Source: Candidatus Melainabacteria bacterium (lineage in GTDB: Bacteria; Cyanobacteriota; Vampirovibrionia; Obscuribacterales; Obscuribacteraceae). Taken from it: a stretch of DNA of 64,000 bases. The notes below the pieces were generated by a model. The model saw only the letters and a list, made by a program, of their open reading frames with translations. It was not told the origin of the DNA and searched no databases. This document shows, piece after piece, positions 7,794 through 14,852 of this stretch. Where the stretch lies: the NCBI GenBank assembly GCA_016716405.1, contig JADJWK010000001.1, forward strand, positions 1,860,001 to 1,924,000, in the 5' to 3' direction. Position 1 is the stretch's first letter. Each line of letters begins with the position of its first letter. The translations under genes were made by a program, and so were the position numbers.

Positions 7794-9869
7794 TCAGTCT
7801 CTGACCGCGCTCCAGTCGTATTCGGTGACGCCGGTGGCCGGTTTCGAGATCGCCGGCTGCGCGGTCCTGCCGCTCCTCTTTCCCCGGCTCTGGCGGTGGT
7901 GCTGGTAATACTCGGCCTGGACCGGGGCAGGCTCGGCGTTTTTACGGCCCGGCAATGCGGACGGAGCGCCGTCGGTGAGCAGGGCTTCTCTGGGGAGCGG
8001 ATGATTGCGATAGAAGTCCGTCATATAGCGTTTCCAGATGGGCGCCGCTACGGTACCACCGGTGATATTATGCCCCTTGACCGGATGATTGAGGGAATTA
8101 CCCGTCCAGACTGCCGTTACTGTGTCGGCAGTGAAGCCGACGAACCAGAGATCTCTCGATTGGTCGGCGGTGCCTGTCTTGCCCGCCGAAGGGATGCCCG
8201 CCAGCCTGGAGCGTGTACCGGTGCCGGATTCCACGACTTTTTTGAGGATGTCCGTTAGCTCGGCGGTGGCTTTCATGTCCAGGCTGCGCAGGGGCGTCGC
8301 CTCGAATTCCGCCAGCACATGCCCTTCGCTGTCCTCCATCTTTCTTATCAGGCGGGGCTCGATATACATGCCTCCCCGGGCGATGGTGGAATAGGCGCCG
8401 GCCATGGTCAGGGGAGAAGCCGCCGAGGATCCCAGGGAAAGCGAGAGGGTGTGCGCCAGCTCGTCTTTTATCCCGGCCCGGCGGGCGGTATCGATGATGG
8501 TATCAAGACCGATCTGTTGCGCGATCCTGACGCTGCAGACATTTCGTGAATAGACCAGGGCCTCTTCGGCAGTGATCATACCCATGAATTTCTTGTCGAA
8601 GTTCTGAGGCTCCCAGATCTTGTCTCCGTCGTCCATGACCTGGAGGGGACCGTCCAGGAGCTGCGAGTAGGGAGTGATCACGCCATTCTCGAAAGCCGAG
8701 AGATAGACGAATGGTTTGAAGGACGATCCCATGGTATGAGGATGCACGGCACAGTTCCACTGGTGCTCGAGATAGTCTCCGAGACCGCCCACGATAGCGA
8801 GCACCGCACCGTCCTTGAGACGCAGGCTCACCAGGGCGGCCTGATCGAGACCCGGCGGCAGGCGCGTCGAGGCGAGAACGGCCTCGGCGGCTTTCTGGGC
8901 GGAGGGATCGAGATTGGTATAGACCTTCAGTCCTTTATGCCTGGTATAGCTCAGGCTCGACTTTATGTAGTCGGCGACATAGCCGCAATAATATGGATAA
9001 GGCGGAACGAACTGCTCATGGGCTTCCTGGCTCGAGGGAGGAGCGAAGATGACGCTTTCGGAGGCTGCCAGCTCGGCCTCCAGAGGCGTTATGAAGCCGT
9101 ATTCGCTCATCTGAGAAAGGACTGTCCTCTGTCTCATCATGGCGCTGTAGAGGTTGGCCCGGTCGCCCAGATGTGACGGTGATTTGATCAGACCGGCCAG
9201 GAAGGCTCCTTCGGCGGCGCTCAGTTGCGACGCATGCTTGCCGAAATAAGTCCGAGCCGCCTGCTCGATTCCGTAGGCGCCGTTGCCGAAATAGATTTGA
9301 TTGAGATAGATCTCGAGGATCTTCTCTTTCCCGTAGCGACGCTCGACCTCCGAAGCCACGATGCCTTCGGCGAGCTTCAGGGGGAGGGTGCGTTGCGATT
9401 CCTCGTAGAAGATATTCTTGACCAGTTGCTGGGTCAGTGTAGAGCCGCCCTGGACAGGCTTGCCGGCACTCAAATTGGCGGCGGCCGCGCGCAGTATGCC
9501 CACCGGGCTGACGCCGGAGTGCTCGTAGAAATAGTGGTCCTCGGCTGCGAGAACGGCTTTTATAGCGTAGGGCGAGACCTGATCGAGCTTGATCACCTCG
9601 CGTCTTTCCTTGGCCGGGAAAGTGCAGATGAGTTTGTCGTTTATATCGTACAGCTGCATCTCGGCGCCGGGATTGTAGTTCTCCAGCATGGAGAGATTGG
9701 GTATCCTGGCAAGGTGAACCCAGGAGAACATGAGGACGACACAGACCACCATGGCTGTGAGCAGAGTGATGCTCGATACGGTCACTCGAATCGAGGTGGC
9801 GAAATTCTCGACGACGGGCTTGACTCCATCGAAGCGTTTCAGGCGCCTGTACTGGTCGGATTTTGCCAT
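7794..9869 (-). CDS. Class A penicillin-binding protein (transglycosylase/transpeptidase)
   Basis: 691 residues. A cytoplasmic tail and membrane anchor (about residues 28-52) precede the GT51 glycosyltransferase domain with catalytic Glu110 in AAEDHYFYEHSG and the motif GGSTLTQQLVKN. The transpeptidase domain shows all three active-site motifs: S382-S-F-K385, SRN in VYSRNVCSV, and K564-T-G-T. It polymerises lipid II and cross-links peptidoglycan in the periplasm. The C-terminal about 60 residues are basic and low-complexity. It follows the RlpA-like gene by 15 bp; inside that gap a perfect TATAAT sits 6 nt before the ATG, so it may also be expressed from its own leaderless transcript. Confidence 0.95.
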   Translation of the reverse strand: MAKSDQYRRLKRFDGVKPVVENFATSIRVTVSSITLLTAMVVCVVLMFSWVHLARIPNLSMLENYNPGAEMQLYDINDKLICTFPAKERREVIKLDQVSPYAIKAVLAAEDHYFYEHSGVSPVGILRAAAANLSAGKPVQGGSTLTQQLVKNIFYEESQRTLPLKLAEGIVASEVERRYGKEKILEIYLNQIYFGNGAYGIEQAARTYFGKHASQLSAAEGAFLAGLIKSPSHLGDRANLYSAMMRQRTVLSQMSEYGFITPLEAELAASESVIFAPPSSQEAHEQFVPPYPYYCGYVADYIKSSLSYTRHKGLKVYTNLDPSAQKAAEAVLASTRLPPGLDQAALVSLRLKDGAVLAIVGGLGDYLEHQWNCAVHPHTMGSSFKPFVYLSAFENGVITPYSQLLDGPLQVMDDGDKIWEPQNFDKKFMGMITAEEALVYSRNVCSVRIAQQIGLDTIIDTARRAGIKDELAHTLSLSLGSSAASPLTMAGAYSTIARGGMYIEPRLIRKMEDSEGHVLAEFEATPLRSLDMKATAELTDILKKVVESGTGTRSRLAGIPSAGKTGTADQSRDLWFVGFTADTVTAVWTGNSLNHPVKGHNITGGTVAAPIWKRYMTDFYRNHPLPREALLTDGAPSALPGRKNAEPAPVQAEYYQHHRQSRGKRSGRTAQPAISKPATGVTEYDWSAVRD

Positions 9870-9875
9870 ATCCTG

Positions 9876-9881
9876 ATTATA
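9876..9881 (-). promoter_or_regulatory. TATAAT hexamer 6 nt before the PBP start
   Basis: Exact -10 consensus on the minus strand in the 15 bp between the rlpA stop and the PBP ATG. The spacing would put transcription initiation at the start codon itself. No good -35 is visible, because that position lies within the rlpA coding region. Confidence 0.45.
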
Positions 9882-9884
9882 GGC

Positions 9885-10307
9885 TCAGAGCGTGATTTCC
9901 GGCTCTTCGTCGGTGACCACCGCGCAATCCACCACGGTATTGCCGTGCGAGACGAATCCGAGTTCTCTGGCGGCAGCCCGGGAAACGTCGATCACTCCTT
10001 TGCCGAAAGGACCGCGATCGTTGATACGGACCACGCAGGACCTGCCGTTACGCTTGTTCTTCACCTTCACCCTGGTACCGAAAGGCAGGGTGCGGTGAGC
10101 GGCGACCAGCTCTTCCCTGTCATGGGGCTGCCCTGAGGCGGTCTTCTTGCCGTGCAGCCGGTCTGCATAGAAATGCGCCAGACCGCTGAATCTCTTGCTG
10201 GCGCTCTTGCCACCGGGCTTGCCTTCCTCGGCGGAGACCCCGGAGACTGTCAGAACCAGGGAAAGGGCGGCAAGAGCTGTGATTGATACTAAGTGCGATG
10301 CTCTCAT
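9885..10307 (-). CDS. rlpA: RlpA-like septal ring lytic transglycosylase family protein
   Basis: 140 residues: a signal peptide (LVSITALAALSLVLTVSGVSA), a short linker and a double-psi beta-barrel. Recognisable motifs are GLAHFYADRLHGKKTASG, AAHRTLPFGTRVKVKN, and INDRGPFGKGVIDVS with the conserved Asp of this fold. RlpA proteins cleave denuded glycan strands at the septum or contribute to wall remodelling; this copy lacks a SPOR domain and a lipobox. The pairing with a class A PBP immediately downstream fits combined wall synthesis and remodelling. Enzyme activity is inferred from the family. Confidence 0.9.
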   Translation of the reverse strand: MRASHLVSITALAALSLVLTVSGVSAEEGKPGGKSASKRFSGLAHFYADRLHGKKTASGQPHDREELVAAHRTLPFGTRVKVKNKRNGRSCVVRINDRGPFGKGVIDVSRAAARELGFVSHGNTVVDCAVVTDEEPEITL

Positions 10308-10335
10308 AGGGGTATTTTTACAGCACCTGGTGAAT

Positions 10336-10358
10336 GTTTTGCATTAGAGTTTTGCATT
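10336..10358. repeat. Tandem GTTTTGCATT repeat upstream of rlpA
   Basis: The 10-mer GTTTTGCATT occurs at 10336-10345 and again at 10349-10358, a 13-bp period, 29 bp upstream of the rlpA start. It could be an operator for rlpA/PBP expression, or chance in an AT-rich gap. Confidence 0.35.
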
Positions 10359-10519
10359 GGAACCAGTCCCGGATCTCCTGAAAACCCGGATCTCAAGTGA
10401 GCTGGCAGCTGCCTTTTTAGTGGAATTGCGAGGCTATAGCTGTTTTTTCCTTAAATTTTGAACTATTTTCCGCAGTCAGGCGTCTTAATTGGCAGAGCAC
10501 TTTCCTCAGAGGTTTGATC

Positions 10520-11233
10520 ATGACCAGACTTGTTAACTTCGGCCTGGCGGCCGTCATGGGAGCTTCGATATTCTTCTGTCAGAGCCTGCCCGTTGCCGCG
10601 CAGGAGTCCGATATCCCCGACCTGGATACGGTCATCGAGGTCCTGGTGGACAGCGATTCAACCGAGGCTCTCCTGACCCAGCTCCCGGATCCCGCTGAGA
10701 TCGCCCAGGCGCCGGCGGTGGAAGAGATTGCTCTCGCCCCTATGATGACGGCGGCGGCTACCCAGCTCGATGCCGCCCATATGGGCAAAGGCAAAGGAGA
10801 CAGTTGCCCGGTGACAGGCTCCTGCCCGCGCATGGGCTCAATGGGAAAGAGCTGGGGGATCGCTTCGGTGCTCGAGGGTGACAACGCCATCACCGACGAT
10901 CAGCGCGAGAGCCTCTACAAGCTCAAGAATCAGCTTCTCGACGAGATCGGTCCCAAATGTCTGGCTTACGCTTCCCAGAAGCGCGCTCTCAAAGACGCCA
11001 TGACCCAGAGCGAGCTTTCGGAGAAGTCCATCCAGAAGATGATCGACGGCATCGCTTCTCTGAAGTCCGATATGACCCGGATCAAGCTCTCCTACAAGCT
11101 CAAAGCCGCCCAGGTCTTCACCCCCGAGCAGCGCAAGGCGCTCCATATGGCGATGATCAAGGGTTGCGGGCACAAGCACATGCACTCCGGCATGATGCGG
11201 ATGATGATGATGCGCAAGATGATGGGACGCTAG
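10520..11233 (+). CDS. Spy/CpxP-like periplasmic protein (LTXXQ family)
   Basis: 237 residues from the ATG at 10520, which has GAGG seven nt upstream. A signal peptide (LAAVMGASIFFCQSLPVAAQ) leads to an acidic linker, a Cys pair in SCPVTGSCP, and a long helical region with ITDDQRESLYKLKNQLL and VFTPEQRKALHMAMI, the spaced LTxxQ-like motifs of Spy/CpxP/heavy-metal-resistance proteins. The extreme C terminus is His/Met-rich (HKHMHSGMMRMMMMRKMMGR), which could bind copper or other soft metals. The family includes periplasmic chaperones and metal sensors. It probably forms a transcription unit with the following secreted protein and kinase. Confidence 0.8.
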   Translation: MTRLVNFGLAAVMGASIFFCQSLPVAAQESDIPDLDTVIEVLVDSDSTEALLTQLPDPAEIAQAPAVEEIALAPMMTAAATQLDAAHMGKGKGDSCPVTGSCPRMGSMGKSWGIASVLEGDNAITDDQRESLYKLKNQLLDEIGPKCLAYASQKRALKDAMTQSELSEKSIQKMIDGIASLKSDMTRIKLSYKLKAAQVFTPEQRKALHMAMIKGCGHKHMHSGMMRMMMMRKMMGR

Positions 11234-11332
11234 GACACCATCTCAGCCTGATATCGAGGTGTGGGACCGGTGAGATTCTCGTCGGTCCCGCATTTTGCAA
11301 GAATGCTTGCCAAGAGCCGGGAGGCAATGCCG

Positions 11333-12400
11333 ATGAGAGTCATTAGAACAACAATTGCGATCCTTGCTCTGTTAGCCTGTTCGATCTTTTTCGCTCCGGT
11401 TTCCCGGGGGACCGATACGAACAAGCGCAAGCTCTCCGAATCCGAGCTGCGGGCGATAATCATCCAGGATAGAGCCCTGGCTCCGGCCCGGGATGTCGAG
11501 GTGGTGGGCACCGGTCCCCAGGTGACGGTAATCACCGCTCCGGCGCCCGGGACCGCCGAAAAGGACCTGAAGATCGATGCCATGTTCGTGGCTCGCTCTC
11601 TCATCGAGGCGGTGCCCGGTCAGATAGAGGCGGTCAAAGTCCTCTACAGCACTCATGGCCGGGACGCCCGCTTCGTCATCATCAACAAGCTCACGGTGGA
11701 TCGTTTCGGAAGCGGCAAGATAAGCGCCGAGGATCTGCTCGCCTCTCTGAGCCTGGAGACTGTGGGCAGGGACGGTGAGGAGGCGTCCCGGGTCGCACCG
11801 GGTCCGTCGATGGAGCGCCGGCTTCTGGTCTGCCGGCGGATCGAGGAGCTGAAAAAGGCCGGCACCGATGTCCGTCGTTGTCAGGAGATTTTCGATGCCA
11901 TCGAGGCTCAGGTTCGCGGCAAACAGTCGAGCAATATCGATAAAAGCCTCGCCGATCTCGAGAGCCGATTGTCCGAGCAGGAAGAGGATCTTGCTCAGGC
12001 CAGGCGCACAGCCCAGGGCAAGGGCGTTCCCGGGATCAAAAAGGCCGAGGCGCCCAAGGAGTCGATGCTGTTGCTTCGAGCTTACAGCATGCGGGCCCCG
12101 GAAATACTGCGGCGCCTGTCCCGGGGGCAGAGCCCCGATCTGGCAGCCTGCGCCAGAATCAGTGCCGAAATAGACGGTCTGGTCAAAAGTGGCAAAAGCG
12201 ATGAAGCGGCAGCCAAGATCAAAGAGTTCTCCAGGCTCGCATCCCGCAGTCTCGGTTACGAGCCCTTCAATGTCTCCGGCCGCCGCCCTCCGGGCAAGCC
12301 GCCCAGAGCTGCCAAAGAAGGTCAGCCGCAGCCCGGAGCTAGAGGGCAGAAAGCCTTTTTCCCCCGTAATTTCAGGAATAACGAGCAGAACGGACCATGA
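11333..12400 (+). CDS. Secreted protein of unknown function preceding the kinase
   Basis: 355 residues from the ATG at 11333; GGGAGG lies 8 nt upstream, better placed than for earlier in-frame starts. A signal peptide (TTIAILALLACSIFFAPVSRG) is followed by an N-terminal region (about residues 60-130: VIIQD-like helix, VLYSTHGRDARFVIINKL), a central coiled-coil-like stretch (SLADLESRLSEQEEDLAQARR) and a basic Pro/Gly-rich tail. I recognise no family. Its stop overlaps the kinase start by 4 bp (ATGA), so translation is coupled and this protein is a reasonable candidate for a ligand, partner or substrate of the kinase sensor domain. Confidence 0.75.
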   Translation: MRVIRTTIAILALLACSIFFAPVSRGTDTNKRKLSESELRAIIIQDRALAPARDVEVVGTGPQVTVITAPAPGTAEKDLKIDAMFVARSLIEAVPGQIEAVKVLYSTHGRDARFVIINKLTVDRFGSGKISAEDLLASLSLETVGRDGEEASRVAPGPSMERRLLVCRRIEELKKAGTDVRRCQEIFDAIEAQVRGKQSSNIDKSLADLESRLSEQEEDLAQARRTAQGKGVPGIKKAEAPKESMLLLRAYSMRAPEILRRLSRGQSPDLAACARISAEIDGLVKSGKSDEAAAKIKEFSRLASRSLGYEPFNVSGRRPPGKPPRAAKEGQPQPGARGQKAFFPRNFRNNEQNGP

Positions 12401-13797
12401 CCAGGGAGACCGAACCGGACGAAAAGAAGACGGAGACCGATACCACAGGTAGCGGTCAGCGCCGTCTCGACAGCGATCCTTTTATCGGCGCCACCCTGGC
12501 GGATCGATTCGTCATCGAGGGCACCATCGGCACCGGCGGCATGAGCGTCGTCTACAAAGCAAAACAGCTCAATGTCGATCGCTATGTGGCCATCAAGACG
12601 CTACTGCTCCGGGTAGATACCAAGCCGGTCTTCAGAGAGAGGTTCCGGCGCGAGATCGAGAGCCTCTGCGCCCTCAGCCATCCCAATATCGTCACCGTCT
12701 ATGATTGCATCATCGGCGAAGACGATCAGCCCTATATCATAATGGACTATCTCCGCGGAAGAAGCCTGGAGAAGCTCCTTTCAGATGAAGGTCCCCTGGC
12801 GCTGCCACGTTTCGTCCAGATCTTCAACCAGGTCTTGAGCGCTCTGGGGCACGCCCATGAAAGAGGCGTCATCCATCGCGACATCAAGCCGGGCAATATC
12901 GTGCTCATGGATGACGAGATGGATTTCGTCAAAGTCGTGGACTTCGGCCTTGCTCGTATCGGAAGGGACGAGCGCAAGCTCACCAACTCCGGCGAGCTCT
13001 GGGGCAGCCCTCCCTATATGAGCCCGGAGCAGTGCGCCGGGGAGTCCGGGGATCATCGCTCCGATATCTACTCCATGGGGTGTGTGATGTTCGAGCTGCT
13101 TATGGGGGTCGATCCTTTTGCCAGCGACAATATTATTGCCCTGGTGCACAAGCATTTGAACGACGAGCCCCCGACCTTCTCCTCGGTCAACCCCAGGACC
13201 GACATTCCTCCCGCTCTCGAGCAGGTGGTGATGAGGGCCCTCTGCAAGAATCCGGACGATCGCTTTCAGTCCGCCGACGAGATGCGAAGGGCTCTCTTAG
13301 ACTGTCTCGATGATCCGGTGGCCAGGCTGGCTATCGATGGGTCGAGCTCGCGCGCCGTCGATAACCAGAAGAGCGCCGTCATGGACATTGTCGATCATCG
13401 CGGGCAGTGGCTCCTGGCTGCTATCACCGTGCTTCTGATGGTTACGGCGGTGGTTGGTTTCAGCGGCGCCTTCCGGGGCGATCAGCCTCTTATCCGGGGC
13501 TCCGAGCAAGACAGGCAGGATGTTTCCTCGGTGCCGGCACCGGTGCTTCCGGTGGAGTCGCCTCCCGTATCGACACCGGTCTCGACACCGCTGCAGGGGG
13601 TACCGGCGGTGGAAGAGAAACCGCCATCACCGGCGGTGCAAAAGCCCAGGGCCAATAACAAGATCAGAAGCAGGACCGGGGCACGAGCTGCCGCGCCGCC
13701 GGCGGTCAAGTCTTCTCCGACCTCCGCGGGATCGACCCCGGGCGCGGCTAAGAAGGACCCCTGGAGCGAGCTGCGCCGCCTGAAAGAAGGTCATTAG
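12397..13797 (+). CDS. PknB-type serine/threonine protein kinase, single-pass
   Basis: 466 residues. The kinase domain is complete: glycine loop GTGGMS (45-50), catalytic Lys67 in VAIK, HRD at 160-162, DFG at 182-184, and the activation segment running to SPPYMSPEQ. A basic juxtamembrane part leads to one membrane helix near residues 336-358 (WLLAAITVLLMVTAVVGF). The exported C-terminal about 100 residues are Pro/Ser/Thr-rich with no PASTA repeat. It should phosphorylate Ser/Thr on cytoplasmic proteins in response to an envelope signal. Coupling to the upstream secreted protein suggests that pair is functional. Confidence 0.94.
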   Translation: MTRETEPDEKKTETDTTGSGQRRLDSDPFIGATLADRFVIEGTIGTGGMSVVYKAKQLNVDRYVAIKTLLLRVDTKPVFRERFRREIESLCALSHPNIVTVYDCIIGEDDQPYIIMDYLRGRSLEKLLSDEGPLALPRFVQIFNQVLSALGHAHERGVIHRDIKPGNIVLMDDEMDFVKVVDFGLARIGRDERKLTNSGELWGSPPYMSPEQCAGESGDHRSDIYSMGCVMFELLMGVDPFASDNIIALVHKHLNDEPPTFSSVNPRTDIPPALEQVVMRALCKNPDDRFQSADEMRRALLDCLDDPVARLAIDGSSSRAVDNQKSAVMDIVDHRGQWLLAAITVLLMVTAVVGFSGAFRGDQPLIRGSEQDRQDVSSVPAPVLPVESPPVSTPVSTPLQGVPAVEEKPPSPAVQKPRANNKIRSRTGARAAAPPAVKSSPTSAGSTPGAAKKDPWSELRRLKEGH

Positions 13798-13903
13798 AGG
13801 CCCAGGCAAGATACTCGATAATCGATAACCGTATAAACTTTTTCTTCTGCAAGTTCGTATGGCTGCTGTATATGCGGCGAGCCCGTCAAATGCCGCTCGA
13901 GTC

Positions 13904-13931
13904 TTGATATGAGCCCTCGAAAGGCTATTAT
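13904..13931 (+). promoter_or_regulatory. Promoter of the adenine methyltransferase, start-codon proximal
   Basis: TTGATA (13904-13909), 16-bp spacer, TATTAT (13926-13931). The -10 ends 6 nt before the ATG at 13938, so the mRNA would begin at or next to the start codon. This favours the ATG over the GTG at 13935. Confidence 0.55.
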
Positions 13932-13937
13932 TAGGTG

Positions 13938-14825
13938 ATGAGTCAAGTATCCAATCCGCTTTCGAAGGCGGGTGCATTGGCCGCCAATTCGCACACGTCC
14001 AAAAGGGTCCCAGCTGGGATCAATTTTCGGTCTCCCCTTCGGTATCCCGGCGGCAAGCAGAAAGCTATCTCGCAAATTGCAGCCATGCTGCCGAAGGCGG
14101 CAGGAGAGTACAGAGAGCCCCTTGTCGGTGGTGGAAGCGTGTATCTTCATGCCAGATCCGTCTCCCTTGCGAAGAAGTACTGGATCAACGATAAATTCAA
14201 AGAGCTGACGTCATTCTGGAAATCCGTCCAAGACCCCGAGACATGCCGGAAGTTAGTGGCTGAACTCGAAGATTTGCGTTCAGGATTCGAATCCGCGACG
14301 CAGATAAAGGAGTATTTCCTGAAGGCTAGAGAAGAGAAGCCTGATTCGGAATACAGAGAAGCCTTTCTTTTCTTCTTTTTCAATAGAGTCACCTTCTCCG
14401 GCACGACAAGAGCGGGCGGCTTCTCAAGCTCGGCCAGTCAAAGGCGGTTCACTGCATCGTCCATTCAAAGGCTCGCTCCCATGCCTGCGGCGCTTGAAGG
14501 AACAAGAATTACCAATCTCGATTTCGAGCAGGTAATAAGCAAGCCGGGCAAGGATGTTTTCGTCTTCTTAGATCCGCCTTACTTCAAAGCTACCAGGCTC
14601 TACGGCCACGGAGGAAAGCTTCATTCGTTTGATCATGAGCTTCTGGCAAGATGCCTGAAGGCTTCAGAGCACCGCTTCCTGATTACCTACGACGACTGTC
14701 CCGAGATTCGGGATCTCTTCAGCTGGGCCAAGATCCGGACCTGGAATCTGCAGTATGGAATGAACAATTGCAATCTTCAAAAAGAGAGCAAGATCGGAGC
14801 GGAGTTGTTCATTTCCAATTATTGA
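13938..14825 (+). CDS. D12-class DNA N6-adenine methyltransferase (Dam/M.DpnII-like)
   Basis: 295 residues. It begins its catalytic domain at SPLRYPGGKQKAI, the usual N-terminal motif X of D12 methylases, has the AdoMet loop EPLVGGGSVY (60-69) and the catalytic DPPY at 212-215. The target domain between holds FFFFNRVTFSGTTRAGGFS. It transfers a methyl group from AdoMet to adenine N6 in a short DNA site. No restriction enzyme is adjacent, so it is either an orphan regulatory methylase or a horizontally acquired remnant. Base use differs from its neighbours (more AAG/AAA, TTC/TTT mixtures and AT-richer third positions), consistent with transfer. Recognition site cannot be read from sequence. 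Confidence 0.92.
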   Translation: MSQVSNPLSKAGALAANSHTSKRVPAGINFRSPLRYPGGKQKAISQIAAMLPKAAGEYREPLVGGGSVYLHARSVSLAKKYWINDKFKELTSFWKSVQDPETCRKLVAELEDLRSGFESATQIKEYFLKAREEKPDSEYREAFLFFFFNRVTFSGTTRAGGFSSSASQRRFTASSIQRLAPMPAALEGTRITNLDFEQVISKPGKDVFVFLDPPYFKATRLYGHGGKLHSFDHELLARCLKASEHRFLITYDDCPEIRDLFSWAKIRTWNLQYGMNNCNLQKESKIGAELFISNY

Positions 14826-14852
14826 AATACACCCAGCTTAAGGCTCGCTATC

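Noticed and set aside
14283..14294. GGATTCGAATCC resembling a tRNA T-arm
   Set aside because: No matching acceptor, D or anticodon arms around it, and it sits inside the coding frame of the adenine methylase.
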